NCBI RefSeq assembly: GCF_003315075.1
Contig: NZ_QNRJ01000025.1
Span: forward strand, 1 to 53,375
Source: Rossellomorea aquimaris
GTDB lineage: Bacteria; Bacillota; Bacilli; Bacillales; Bacillaceae_B
Direction: 5' to 3'
Length of the DNA: 53,375 bases
A program made the position numbers and the translations under genes. The notes below the pieces were generated by a model. It was not told the DNA's origin. It saw nothing but the letters and a program-made list of their open reading frames with translations, and ran no database searches. Positions within the stretch are counted from its first letter, which is position 1. Every line of letters starts with the position of its first letter. Below are positions 1 through 8,430 of the stretch, in pieces.

Positions 1-100
1 ATATCTTGAGACGTCCAAGTAATAAAGAGAAGTTTCATTTATATGGAAGATTACCCGAGCTCTGAAATAGAGCCTAAACATAATATACGAGGAGGTAGTG

Positions 101-1522
101 ATGGTGAAATTTGATTGGGATTGCAGAGATTATCATCTGTTTTCTACAAGTAATATTGAAAATAGAGTAAACGGAGATAAGTTATTCGTAAGCTTCTTGA
201 TGGAGATTGAAAATCAACAGAAAGACATGAAGGGCAGTTTTAGAATAAGTGAGATAGCTGATCTTATACCTAAAGGGACGGCAGGCATTCAAAATCATTC
301 AACATATGGGTACTCCTTTATGAGCATGCTTAGCACTCAGAAATACAGAGATTATTTTGTTTTTGAAAATAAGAACATTCAGGATGAGCTTACAACTATC
401 TGTAATAATAATTCCAGTAGAGACGATTATTATTGGAGAAAACATTATATTAATGAGAAAGTTAAGGTGAATCCGAAGTATATAAGGAGGCAACCAATGC
501 CCACTCCCATCACCATCAGCAAAAATAATCAACTATTATATAAAGCTACTAATATTCAAGAAGCTGCTGAATACCTTGCTACTCATCTCAATATAAAGAA
601 GTCAAAATGCTATGATCCAATCGAGAGGGGATATGTGTACAATATTCCCTACCAATTCGAAGGAGATGAGTATCGTTTTAAAGCGCCACCTGAGATTGCT
701 GCTAACCGCCGCCAGGAACTAGAAGAAAGAGACCATAAGAATGCCCGCCGTATTTGGCTGGTACCTGCGAATCCAAACGAATATGACTTAGAGAGGGCTT
801 TCAGTCATTTTAGTACTTTGGACTGGAAACGTTCCTTCAACTATGAAAATGGTGATATCCTATTTTTTTATGTTTCAGGTAGTGTCAGAAAGATCAGGTA
901 CAAGGTGGAAGTAATAGAGGGATTGGTTCAAACGTATGATACGATCTATGATCAGTCGTTTTGGGTAGATCAAGAGAAATATGATCAATCCATTGGCGGA
1001 GACAAGACGCGTGTCCGCTTGGTGGATGTGGTTGATACCGATGATTTATCTCTTTATCAATTAAGGGAGCATGGATTAAAGGGTAATATTCAGGGTTCCA
1101 TGAAACTTACCGGTGAGCTCCGTGACTATATCATGTCGTTCTTTCAGAAGGATTTGTCAGCTGAGGTCTATCCTGACGAAGTGCCAGAAATGTGGGAAGG
1201 GAAGCGAAGAACGATTACTGTGAATTCATATGAACGTAATCCTCTTGCCCGCAAGCGGTGCATGGATCATTATGGCGCCGAGTGTCAAGTGTGTAAAATG
1301 GACTTTGAAGATACATATGGGGAAGTGGGGAGAGATTTCATTCACGTCCATCACATTACACCCCTTCATGAAATTCAAAAGGGATATAAGGTGGATCCGA
1401 TAGAAGATCTTATTCCTGTGTGTCCGAATTGTCATGCGATGCTTCATAGAAAAGAGGATGGAGTGTATTTAACGGTAGTGGAATTGAAAGAACGTCTAAA
1501 AATAAAAGAAGTCATTTTATAA
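101..1522 (+). CDS. EVE-HNH endonuclease, probable modification-dependent (type IV) restriction enzyme
   Basis: The protein has about 473 residues. Its N-terminal ~200 residues are of a type I do not recognise. A middle region (about 217-345, from RRIWLVPANPNEYDLERAF) reads as an EVE/PUA-like fold, which in related proteins binds modified bases. The C-terminus (about 386-452) is an HNH nuclease with zinc-type cysteines C396/C399 and C442/C445 and the catalytic HVHHIT motif around H418-H419. EVE-HNH fusions are known to cut 5-methylcytosine-type DNA, so this enzyme would attack modified incoming DNA; that role is inferred. The ATG at 101 is preferred over the GTG at 98 because AGGAGG at 90-95 lies five bases upstream. 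It sits at the edge of a restriction island. A cytosine methyltransferase is encoded 1.3 kb away, so its target must differ from the host's own mark. Confidence 0.8.
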   Translation: MVKFDWDCRDYHLFSTSNIENRVNGDKLFVSFLMEIENQQKDMKGSFRISEIADLIPKGTAGIQNHSTYGYSFMSMLSTQKYRDYFVFENKNIQDELTTICNNNSSRDDYYWRKHYINEKVKVNPKYIRRQPMPTPITISKNNQLLYKATNIQEAAEYLATHLNIKKSKCYDPIERGYVYNIPYQFEGDEYRFKAPPEIAANRRQELEERDHKNARRIWLVPANPNEYDLERAFSHFSTLDWKRSFNYENGDILFFYVSGSVRKIRYKVEVIEGLVQTYDTIYDQSFWVDQEKYDQSIGGDKTRVRLVDVVDTDDLSLYQLREHGLKGNIQGSMKLTGELRDYIMSFFQKDLSAEVYPDEVPEMWEGKRRTITVNSYERNPLARKRCMDHYGAECQVCKMDFEDTYGEVGRDFIHVHHITPLHEIQKGYKVDPIEDLIPVCPNCHAMLHRKEDGVYLTVVELKERLKIKEVIL

Positions 1523-1532
1523 AAGAGAAAAA

Positions 1533-1570
1533 GAAAACCGCAGCTTACTCCCGTAGTAAGCTACGGCTTT
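1533..1570. terminator. Bidirectional hairpin terminator
   Basis: The arms CCGCAGCTTACT and AGTAAGCTACGG pair over 12 bp (one G-U) around a 5-base loop. A run rich in T follows on the minus strand and a CTTTCTCTC tail on the plus strand. It separates the HNH gene from the convergent small operon and overlaps the last codons of the latter. Confidence 0.75.
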
Positions 1571-1772
1571 CTCTCTTCGCCAACTTTATAACTTCCGTCA
1601 CATCCGAACCCCTATAAACAGAAGTCCTTCTATTTTCATATGTAAAATAAACCTCCCCATAATCATGCTCACGGTTAAAGCCGACAATCGTAAAATTGTA
1701 TGTTTGCTGACCTTTTAATAGGATCAATTCTTGTTTTTTGATGGTAATCCCCCCAATTAACTTCCAAGTCAT
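1545..1772 (-). CDS. Small hypothetical protein, translationally coupled to XRE regulator
   Basis: This is a 75-residue protein of unknown family, rich in beta-forming and charged residues. It has no membrane segment or cysteine motif. Its ATG overlaps the stop of the upstream regulator gene as ATGA, so the two are almost certainly co-translated and probably act together. Possible roles are a partner or antirepressor of the regulator, or the partner in a small toxin-antitoxin pair; nothing in the sequence decides between them. Confidence 0.55.
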   Translation of the reverse strand: MTWKLIGGITIKKQELILLKGQQTYNFTIVGFNREHDYGEVYFTYENRRTSVYRGSDVTEVIKLAKRESRSLLRE

Positions 1773-2029
1773 GCTTCTGGCTTATTCTCTTTTTCTATTC
1801 TATCAATTTCCTGAAAAATCTGGTCAATACTAATTCCTGTATTATTATGTATTCTGCTTAGTGTTAGTGAGGTTGGAATACTTTCTCCTCTCTCGATCCT
1901 TCCGTAGCCTTCTTCAGACATTTTAGTGATCCAGGCAAACTCAGCCTGGGTCATATCCATTTCAATTCTTCTTCTTCTCAGTAGTTTCCCCAATAGTTCC
2001 GCAAAAGGTCTATTTTCTTCTTTTACCAA
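1769..2029 (-). CDS. XRE-family helix-turn-helix regulator
   Basis: The protein has 86 residues. A Cro/C1-type helix-turn-helix spans about residues 11-66, with the typical pattern LLRRRRIEMDMTQAEFA, GYGRIERGES and LSRIHNNTGI. A short acidic tail follows. Size and position inside a restriction-modification island resemble controller (C) proteins that time expression of endonuclease and methyltransferase genes, but it could equally autoregulate only its own two-gene operon. A TTATCAAAT-containing AT-rich stretch just upstream of the start (about 2041-2060) is a possible operator; I see no clear palindrome. Confidence 0.75.
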   Translation of the reverse strand: MVKEENRPFAELLGKLLRRRRIEMDMTQAEFAWITKMSEEGYGRIERGESIPTSLTLSRIHNNTGISIDQIFQEIDRIEKENKPEA

Positions 2030-2290
2030 TGGATTCTCCCCTTTTTAGAACCATTATCAAATCGGGGGAAATCATGTACCACGAACAGTAAGTAGGAATA
2101 TTACAAATTATGTAAAATAACACTAAATTTATTTTTGTCACTGTTCTTTTTCAGAAGGAATTACTACATGCAGACGACTAATAGGGATATGGAAAATGGG
2201 AAAAAGTAACTGTTGTGTCCAACTTTGCTCTATGGACTCCCTAATAAAATGTTAAAATATAGATAATACAATCCATAGGAGGTCACCAAC

Positions 2291-2614
2291 ATGCCGACCT
2301 ATAACAAATTGGTACGGGATAAAATCCCACAGATTCTTGAAAATAAAGGTAGGGAGTACTCGACAAAAATCCTTAACGATGAAGACTACATAAAGTATTT
2401 GAAAGAAAAAGCTTATGAGGAACTTGATGAATACTGTGCGGCTGAAACGAATGGGGAAGCTGTGGAAGAGCTTGCTGATTTGCTGGAGGTTATTAGGTCT
2501 TTGGCTAAGCAGCATGAATCTACATTTGAAGACGTAGAAGCAGTGCGGAAAGATAAGGCTGAGAAGCGTGGGGGATTTCAGGATAAGGTGTTTTTGATGG
2601 ATGTGGAGGAATAA
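2291..2614 (+). CDS. MazG-like nucleotide pyrophosphohydrolase
   Basis: The 107-residue all-alpha protein begins MPTYNKLVRDKIP, the standard opening of the phosphoribosyl-ATP pyrophosphohydrolase-like/MazG-like family found as stand-alone genes in Bacillus. The metal-binding acidic residues lie in EKAYEELDEY and in VEELADLLEVIRSL. Such enzymes hydrolyse (d)NTPs to monophosphates as house-cleaning; the substrate here is unknown. The ribosome site is TAGGAGG just before 2291. It stands alone between the XRE operon and the methyltransferase, preceded by a plausible -10 (TAAAAT near 2254). Nucleotide-pool enzymes do occur in defence islands, but a housekeeping role is just as likely. Confidence 0.8.
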   Translation: MPTYNKLVRDKIPQILENKGREYSTKILNDEDYIKYLKEKAYEELDEYCAAETNGEAVEELADLLEVIRSLAKQHESTFEDVEAVRKDKAEKRGGFQDKVFLMDVEE

Positions 2615-2794
2615 GTCATTGAATTTTCAAATAATCTACTATATAGATTATCAAAATCTGCCTATATATTGAGTGATGCACTATCTGTTATAATAAACTT
2701 TTGATTATTATTAAATTATTTAGCCTAAATAGTTGATCTTTTAGTCAATATTTATTATAATTAACTTAAATATATACCGAAAGGATGTTCGGTT

Positions 2795-4057
2795 TTGATA
2801 AATGTTATAGAATTATTTGCTGGCGTAGGCGGATTCCGAATCGGGTTGGAATCTGCTGGCGGTTTCGATGTAGTATGGGGAAACCAATGGGAACCTTCCA
2901 AGAAGGCGCAACATGCATTCGACTGTTATGCACGTCGTTTTGAGAATCAAGGAATACACTCCAATGAAGATATTAGTACGGTTGATGGAGAAACTTTCAA
3001 GAATCAGGATATCGACATGATTGTGGGCGGATTTCCTTGCCAGGATTACTCTGTTGCGAGAAGTTTGAGCGGGGAAAAAGGGCTTCAAGGTAAGAAAGGC
3101 GTACTCTTTTGGGAGATTACCCGGTTGATGAGGGAGACGAGTCCTAGATATGTGTTGCTTGAGAATGTCGATCGGTTGCTGAAGTCCCCTTCGAAACAAC
3201 GGGGCAGGGACTTCTCCATCATGTTGGCGAGCTTCAGGGACTTGGGCTATTCAGTGGAGTGGAGAGTCATCAATGCGGCTGAATATGGACAAGCCCAGAG
3301 AAGAAGGAGGGTCTTCATTTTTGCCACTAAGAATGAAACTCCTTATGTAATTAATAGAAGAAGTTTCGATGAATCCCAGATGATACACGAGGAAGGCTTC
3401 TTTGCAAAAGCATTTCCGGTGAAAGAAGGTATTTCTGAGAAGAAAAAGCCTCAATCATTCATTATGAAGAAGGATCTTGTGGAAATTTCAGATGAATTTT
3501 CGATGAATTATTATAATGCAGGTATTATGAGGGACGATTTGGTCTATACGGAAGAAGTCACCCCTGTAGAAGAATCATCAGTTCCTTTAAAGGAAATACT
3601 TCAGTCTGATGTTGATGAAAGATATTATTTATCTGAAGCAGCCATTGAAAAGTTCACTTACTTAAAAGGTCCTAAAAAGATTGAAAGAACGTCAGCAACC
3701 GGACATAAATACGTCTTTTCCGAAGGGGGCATGGCATTCCCTGAGTCTCTGGACAAGCCTGGAAGAACGATGTTGACGAGTGAAGGCACTGTCAATCGGA
3801 GTTCCCATGTGGTGGAAGATCCACAGACAAAAAGGCTGCGTATCCTCACGCCGGTAGAATGTGAACGCCTGAATGGATTCCCCGATGAGTGGACGGAAGG
3901 TATGACGGACAGGATGCGATACTTTTGCATGGGGAATGCCTTGGTCGTCGGTTTGATAGCTCGCATGGGTAACCGGATATCGGAAATTGAGAAAGAAAAC
4001 ATAGATGGGAATCAAGTTGAACTTGATTTGGTGTTTTCGGAACCGGATGCAAAATAA
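2795..4057 (+). CDS. DNA (cytosine-5) methyltransferase, probably of the Sau3AI-type system
   Basis: The enzyme has 420 residues with the ordered C5-methyltransferase motifs. Motif I is ELFAGVGGFRIGLE (6-19), catalytic motif IV is GGFPCQDYS (C82), motif VI is ENV (123-125), motif VIII is QRRRR (168-172), and motifs IX/X are LTPVECERLNGFPDEW and MGNALVVGLIARMG. It transfers methyl from SAM to cytosine at a defined site. The variable target-recognition region lies about 190-320. The start is TTG at 2795, with AAAGGA about nine bases upstream; the nearby ATG at 2785 is out of frame. Its neighbours are Vsr and a MutH/Sau3AI-like nuclease, both convergent. Sau3AI protects GATC by C5 methylation, so GATC is the favoured but unproven target. 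Length matches M.Sau3AI-type enzymes. Confidence 0.92.
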   Translation: MINVIELFAGVGGFRIGLESAGGFDVVWGNQWEPSKKAQHAFDCYARRFENQGIHSNEDISTVDGETFKNQDIDMIVGGFPCQDYSVARSLSGEKGLQGKKGVLFWEITRLMRETSPRYVLLENVDRLLKSPSKQRGRDFSIMLASFRDLGYSVEWRVINAAEYGQAQRRRRVFIFATKNETPYVINRRSFDESQMIHEEGFFAKAFPVKEGISEKKKPQSFIMKKDLVEISDEFSMNYYNAGIMRDDLVYTEEVTPVEESSVPLKEILQSDVDERYYLSEAAIEKFTYLKGPKKIERTSATGHKYVFSEGGMAFPESLDKPGRTMLTSEGTVNRSSHVVEDPQTKRLRILTPVECERLNGFPDEWTEGMTDRMRYFCMGNALVVGLIARMGNRISEIEKENIDGNQVELDLVFSEPDAK

Positions 4058-4060
4058 GCA

Positions 4061-4097
4061 AAAGAACTCTCCTGACTTGATTAGGAGAGTTCTTTAT
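4061..4097. terminator. Bidirectional terminator between methyltransferase and vsr
   Basis: AAGAACTCTCCT and AGGAGAGTTCTT form a perfect 12-bp stem around a nine-base loop. It is followed by TTATTTAT on the plus strand and preceded by an A-rich stretch that becomes T-rich on the minus strand. It ends both convergent genes. Confidence 0.8.
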
Positions 4098-4516
4098 TTA
4101 TAATCCATTTTCGCTTCATTAATGAAGTCACTGATTTTCTGGATTGCGGTTTCAAATTCCCCGCGAATTTCATGTTCCCAAAGGCGCAAAATATACCATT
4201 CCTTTTCCTCGTAGTATTGAGTCACCTCCTTGTCACGTTCTTGGTTCCTGGTCAGCTTTTCAGTCCAGAACTCGACGTTTGATTTAGGTATCTTGCCATG
4301 AATCGGGCAAAGGTGCCAAAAGCAAGAGTCGATGAAGACCACTACTTTATACTTCTTTATGGCGATGTCGGGTGTTCCTTTTAATGACCTTACATTTCTC
4401 CGAATCCTGTAACCACGGCTCCACAATTCTTCAGTCACCATGTTTTCCAATTTCGAGACAGCTTTGATGGATCCCATGATTCTGCTTCTTTCCTCCGTTG
4501 TTTTAGGGTTCTTCAT
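4094..4516 (-). CDS. vsr: Very short patch repair endonuclease (Vsr)
   Basis: Vsr nicks beside the T of T:G mismatches that arise when 5-methylcytosine deaminates, starting repair to C:G. The 140-residue product has the family pattern: TTEERSRIMGSIKAVSK near the start, GTPDIAI with the catalytic aspartate, VVFIDSCFWHLCPIHGK with the zinc/intercalation residues, and FWTEKLTRNQERD. I start it at 4516, where AAAGGAG lies nine bases upstream and the length fits the family; the reading frame stays open further upstream (to 4588) but that stretch has no ribosome site. Its place next to a C5-methyltransferase is the usual partnership and supports methylation at the outer or inner C of a short site. 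Confidence 0.9.
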   Translation of the reverse strand: MKNPKTTEERSRIMGSIKAVSKLENMVTEELWSRGYRIRRNVRSLKGTPDIAIKKYKVVVFIDSCFWHLCPIHGKIPKSNVEFWTEKLTRNQERDKEVTQYYEEKEWYILRLWEHEIRGEFETAIQKISDFINEAKMDYK

Positions 4517-4618
4517 TTTAACGAACTCCTTTTTATGGTATATGTTTATACTACCTAGCTTTTTGCAGGGATAAACATAGGAAGCCATTAGATATCAAAG
4601 GAGAGGATTTTATTCAAC

Positions 4619-4660
4619 ATGAAAGCCACAAGAAGAATCTCCTGCGGCTTTTATTTTATT
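4619..4660. terminator. Hairpin between endonuclease gene and vsr
   Basis: AAAGCCACA pairs with TGCGGCTTT around a loop, followed on the plus strand by TATTTTATTC. On the minus strand, where both genes are read, it lacks a good T-run, so it may only attenuate read-through into vsr or shield the message end. Confidence 0.4.
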
Positions 4661-6029
4661 CATCATATAAAATTTTTTGTATAAATTCCCTATCCAACCA
4701 GTAGCTTTGTTTAGTGATCCATTGGCCATCTGGAAGTAATGTTTTATCTTTCCCATTACTGGCTTTGGGGCGGAGGTGGCTGACGCCGTTAAACGATGGT
4801 CCAGGCAAATTGTTGAAGACCCGTTTTCCTTTTGGAATCAATTCGACTCCCTCATCTACAACTTTTCTTAATTGCATCCATAAATCGTACAGTTCACCTT
4901 CGATGGTCTGCTGCGGCATATTCCAAAGTTTTATTCCTTCAAAATAAGGAATTCTTTTTACTTTTGGTTTATAGCTTTCGGTGTATCTAAATACTAGGAA
5001 TAGGTACTTTTGCTCTGCAAACAGCTGATATAGTTCACTTTCTTCCCACTCTTCGACTATTACCGTATCAAAATTTACTTTCTTGAATGACATGTGTTCA
5101 CGGATGCTATTGTCAGGTTCTCGGCCCACAGTCTTGAACTTGATGTTTGCTTTTGAAAATTCCTCGATTTCGTTGATATCGTTTTTCTTAACACCGAGCA
5201 GCCGGGCCATCAAATGAGGTATCATGGATTTGTTGCTAGGGTTGTACTTTATTCCTACTTCAGTGCATAATCGATCCACTCTTTTCCCGTAATGAGGCTT
5301 GAACCTCTCATTCAAAATTTCCTCCAGTGATTTTACTTGAAGCTCGCCTTTTTTTGAAAAGGATTCCATGTGTTCTGGTGTTAGATATTTGCGGATTAAA
5401 CCTGTCATGTAAGAAGCCTTAAGGGAAAAGGCACGTTGTTTTGCCACCAATGCTGAATAAGGTTGAGGGCGGACGCTCAATTTGTTAGCACCTTTGGTAG
5501 ATGCCGATAAATACATGGTATCTGCTTCCGATATCAAATGAGCCTCACCATTCCTGATTTTGGTAACGATGGTTTCCCAGTCCCGTCGCATCACTGCCAA
5601 GTCTTCTTCTGAGAAATCATTCAGGAAGGCTTTGAAAATTTGATAATCATTTATCTCTACATCCGGCTTGTATTGATATAACATAATCAACATTTTTGCT
5701 GCCTTACTCATGAATGAGGATGTCTCGAATGTCAATTTGAATTCATTCATGTAATCGATGATATTCAACACCAATCGCTCTTTTGCAGAATATGTACCAT
5801 TTTTATTTTTCTTAAAGGGTGTGACTTTGAGTTCGACGCCCAGGTTTTCAAAGTCTGGTTTGGAGACCGAGTTTATTTCATATCCAAAGTAGCTTTCCTC
5901 GATGATGTTACCCAATGTCCCTTTAGATCGTAAGTTTTTTATTCTGCCAGTGGTATCTATTTGTCCAAAGGTTTTCCCTTCTGCAGCTTGTGCTTTGATC
6001 ATCAATTCTTCTATCGTTTCGTATATCAT
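4656..6029 (-). CDS. MutH/Sau3AI-family type II restriction endonuclease
   Basis: The 457-residue protein is about the length of Sau3AI, which is a tandem of two MutH-like domains. The N-terminal half holds the MutH active-site spacing: D59, E66 and K68 in PDFENLGVELKVTP, followed by KERLVLNIIDY. The C-terminal half (about 240-457) lacks an obvious second D-ExK set, as expected for the allosteric pseudo-catalytic domain of Sau3AI. It probably cuts the unmethylated site protected by the methyltransferase at 2795. It is transcribed towards vsr with a 140-bp spacer. It is divergent from the McrB-like operon across a 170-bp promoter region (6030-6198). GATC specificity is inferred from the family. 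Confidence 0.85.
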   Translation of the reverse strand: MIYETIEELMIKAQAAEGKTFGQIDTTGRIKNLRSKGTLGNIIEESYFGYEINSVSKPDFENLGVELKVTPFKKNKNGTYSAKERLVLNIIDYMNEFKLTFETSSFMSKAAKMLIMLYQYKPDVEINDYQIFKAFLNDFSEEDLAVMRRDWETIVTKIRNGEAHLISEADTMYLSASTKGANKLSVRPQPYSALVAKQRAFSLKASYMTGLIRKYLTPEHMESFSKKGELQVKSLEEILNERFKPHYGKRVDRLCTEVGIKYNPSNKSMIPHLMARLLGVKKNDINEIEEFSKANIKFKTVGREPDNSIREHMSFKKVNFDTVIVEEWEESELYQLFAEQKYLFLVFRYTESYKPKVKRIPYFEGIKLWNMPQQTIEGELYDLWMQLRKVVDEGVELIPKGKRVFNNLPGPSFNGVSHLRPKASNGKDKTLLPDGQWITKQSYWLDREFIQKILYDE

Positions 6030-6198
6030 TTATTTACTCCTCATTTGAAAGAATTTCTAGATTTCATATTTTTAATATTACTAGAAAAGTAAAATTATGT
6101 ATATGATTTGGGTTTAAGGAAGCTAGAAGAATACTTCCCTTTTCCTCCCAATAGTATGCTAGTCTAGAGTCATAACTAACAATAAGTGGGTGAACACA

Positions 6199-8430
6199 AT
6201 GCTCAACCTTACATACTATCAATCATTATTCAATGAAGACAATACCGAAATGAGGTGCCGCAGGGTCCTTGATGAAGTGGCTCCTCAAGTAAACAGGGTA
6301 TTTGAACGATTCATTACTTACAAGGAAATCCCTTTGGGAGATAAGTTATACATCCGTAACTACGATACTACTTTGACGACAACTTATCATGATGCTCGGA
6401 ATCCAACATATGCAGAAAAGAAAAAGAACTCTGATATGGGCAGGAAATACTTTGTGGGTCTATATATGAAATCCGATGAGAAGGAATACAACCTTTTGAC
6501 ACTAGAATTTAATGGAATTGATCAATCGTTATTGATGCATACGGAAATAAGCCTCATACCTTTTTGGTCCTGGTCCAGGAGTGGTGTCATCCGGGACGTG
6601 TTGTCCTCGATTCCTGATGAGTACTCGATTTTCACTGGATGGAAGGAAAAGTCGAGAGTGCCTAAAGAAGAATTTGAAGATTTTGTGAAAAGTTGTATCA
6701 AACCAAGAAAGAGGCCATGGTTCCAAGTAGGAAAGAGTATGGACCTTGAAGGACAGTTCGATGAGGAAGAACTGAGTGGATATTTACAGGAAGTCTGGGA
6801 CGGGTTGAACGAATTCAGGGAATTCATCAATATGGAAATACAAACAGGACAGAGGGCTTGGACTGCATTAAAACAATTGTCTTCCATACGTGATATTGAA
6901 GAAACTCAACTGCTTGGACGACCTTATTCAGTAGAGGTTTCTTCTGTTGAAAACCTTAAATATCAAGGGAAGAGACAATCTTTTCAAATCAATGATGGAG
7001 ATCAAATGATTACGAAAGGTAATATTGATTACCTTGATTATCATGACAAAGTCACCCCATACCAAACGATTCTCTTGAGGGTGGCAGGAGGCAACCAGAT
7101 TTTCACCAATGTACGTGAGATCTTGGCTAATGGCACCAAGGAGTGGTGGATCAAGAAGCTATTTGCCACTCAGAGTATGGATAACCATGAAATCAAGGCG
7201 GAAGCCATGCGCTTGCTTCAGAAACATGGGATACAGGTGGAGGATGCTTCTTATTGTGTAGGCACATATGACAACGATAGTGAAACCTTCATTGAAGGGG
7301 CTCATCAGGTCAAGAAGAACTTTATTGATGCAGCTCTTCTGTTTGCCCATGCACGCAAAACGGTGGAGCTTCCTTCTGATAGTGTAAACAATGAATTGGA
7401 AATGGAAGGAGAAATTGAGCTTTCCGAAACAGAAACACTCGAGCCTAATTTCAGGTTCACAGAAATCCATGACATGATTGATAACAGTCAATTTACTTTT
7501 TCCAAATCGATTGTAAGGGATCTGCACTTGAATCTGACGGCGCTTGATGACAAGCATTTCGTTATACTAAGCGGAATTTCCGGGACTGGGAAAACACAGC
7601 TTTGCCGTTTATACGCCAATGCTGTATATGGGCTGGAGTATGAAAGTGAAAATCCATATTTCAGCATTATACCGGTCCGACCTGACTGGACTGATGCCAG
7701 TTCCTTGTTCGGGTACTACAGTTCGTTCGAGAAACGTTATGTGAAAACGGAATTCTTGAAAGTGATACTGAATGCATTGAAGGAACGGGAAAAGCCACAT
7801 TTCATTCTACTGGATGAGATGAACCTGGCCAGGGTGGAGTACTATTTGAGTGATTATTTAAGTGCGGTGGAGTCGAGAAAAGAGATCCCTCTTCATCAGG
7901 ATGAACATATAACAGATGTTCCTCACAAACTGAGCATACCGCCTAATGTTTATATACTAGGGACGATCAACATTGACGAGACCACTCACTCCATATCGGA
8001 TAAAGTATTGGACCGAGCTTTTGTCATGACATTATCGGATGTGGACTTCACTTCCTTCTGGGAGAGGGTGGACCAGGACTTGAAGGATTCACTGTTCCAG
8101 GAATTCCTTCTACTGAAAGAGTTGCATGCCACATTGGCTGTATATGAGCTTCATTTTGGCTACAGGACCATGGGTGAGATGCTACAGAAACTTTACGCAA
8201 ATCATCAGCTGGGACCGGATCATGCAATGGATTCCAATGAAGCACTCGATGGTGTGATTGCTGAAAAAGTGTTAACGAAGATTCGGGGGGACGAACGAAT
8301 ATCGGAAATGCTTATAGAATTGAATCGCTGGTTGACTGCCAATCTGGAAGGCAGTTCCGTCTCCTTGCAGCATGTGAAACGGATGCAAGAGGAGTTGGAG
8401 TACTATGGCGCCACTCAATTCTGGAGATAG
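6199..8430 (+). CDS. McrB-like AAA+ NTPase with unknown N-terminal domain
   Basis: The protein has 743 residues. The first ~430 hold a large N-terminal region; its early part resembles the DNA/substrate-recognition halves of other McrB-like proteins, but I cannot name the domain. The C-terminal AAA+ module has Walker A GISGTGKT (about 458-465), Walker B HFILLDEMNLARVE (about 533-546) and the McrB-type signature region GTINIDETTHSISDKVLDRA. McrB rings translocate or remodel DNA and switch on a partner nuclease. The ATG at 6199 is chosen over GTG 6190 because GGGTG lies at proper spacing. It overlaps the nuclease gene by 26 bp. The pair resembles the YdiS/YdjA half of the BsuMI system and other McrBC-like restriction modules. 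Confidence 0.82.
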   Translation: MLNLTYYQSLFNEDNTEMRCRRVLDEVAPQVNRVFERFITYKEIPLGDKLYIRNYDTTLTTTYHDARNPTYAEKKKNSDMGRKYFVGLYMKSDEKEYNLLTLEFNGIDQSLLMHTEISLIPFWSWSRSGVIRDVLSSIPDEYSIFTGWKEKSRVPKEEFEDFVKSCIKPRKRPWFQVGKSMDLEGQFDEEELSGYLQEVWDGLNEFREFINMEIQTGQRAWTALKQLSSIRDIEETQLLGRPYSVEVSSVENLKYQGKRQSFQINDGDQMITKGNIDYLDYHDKVTPYQTILLRVAGGNQIFTNVREILANGTKEWWIKKLFATQSMDNHEIKAEAMRLLQKHGIQVEDASYCVGTYDNDSETFIEGAHQVKKNFIDAALLFAHARKTVELPSDSVNNELEMEGEIELSETETLEPNFRFTEIHDMIDNSQFTFSKSIVRDLHLNLTALDDKHFVILSGISGTGKTQLCRLYANAVYGLEYESENPYFSIIPVRPDWTDASSLFGYYSSFEKRYVKTEFLKVILNALKEREKPHFILLDEMNLARVEYYLSDYLSAVESRKEIPLHQDEHITDVPHKLSIPPNVYILGTINIDETTHSISDKVLDRAFVMTLSDVDFTSFWERVDQDLKDSLFQEFLLLKELHATLAVYELHFGYRTMGEMLQKLYANHQLGPDHAMDSNEALDGVIAEKVLTKIRGDERISEMLIELNRWLTANLEGSSVSLQHVKRMQEELEYYGATQFWR

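Noticed and set aside
4517..4588. 24-codon N-terminal extension of Vsr
   Set aside because: No ribosome site precedes 4588, whereas AAAGGAG sits nine bases before the ATG at 4516 and gives the usual family length.
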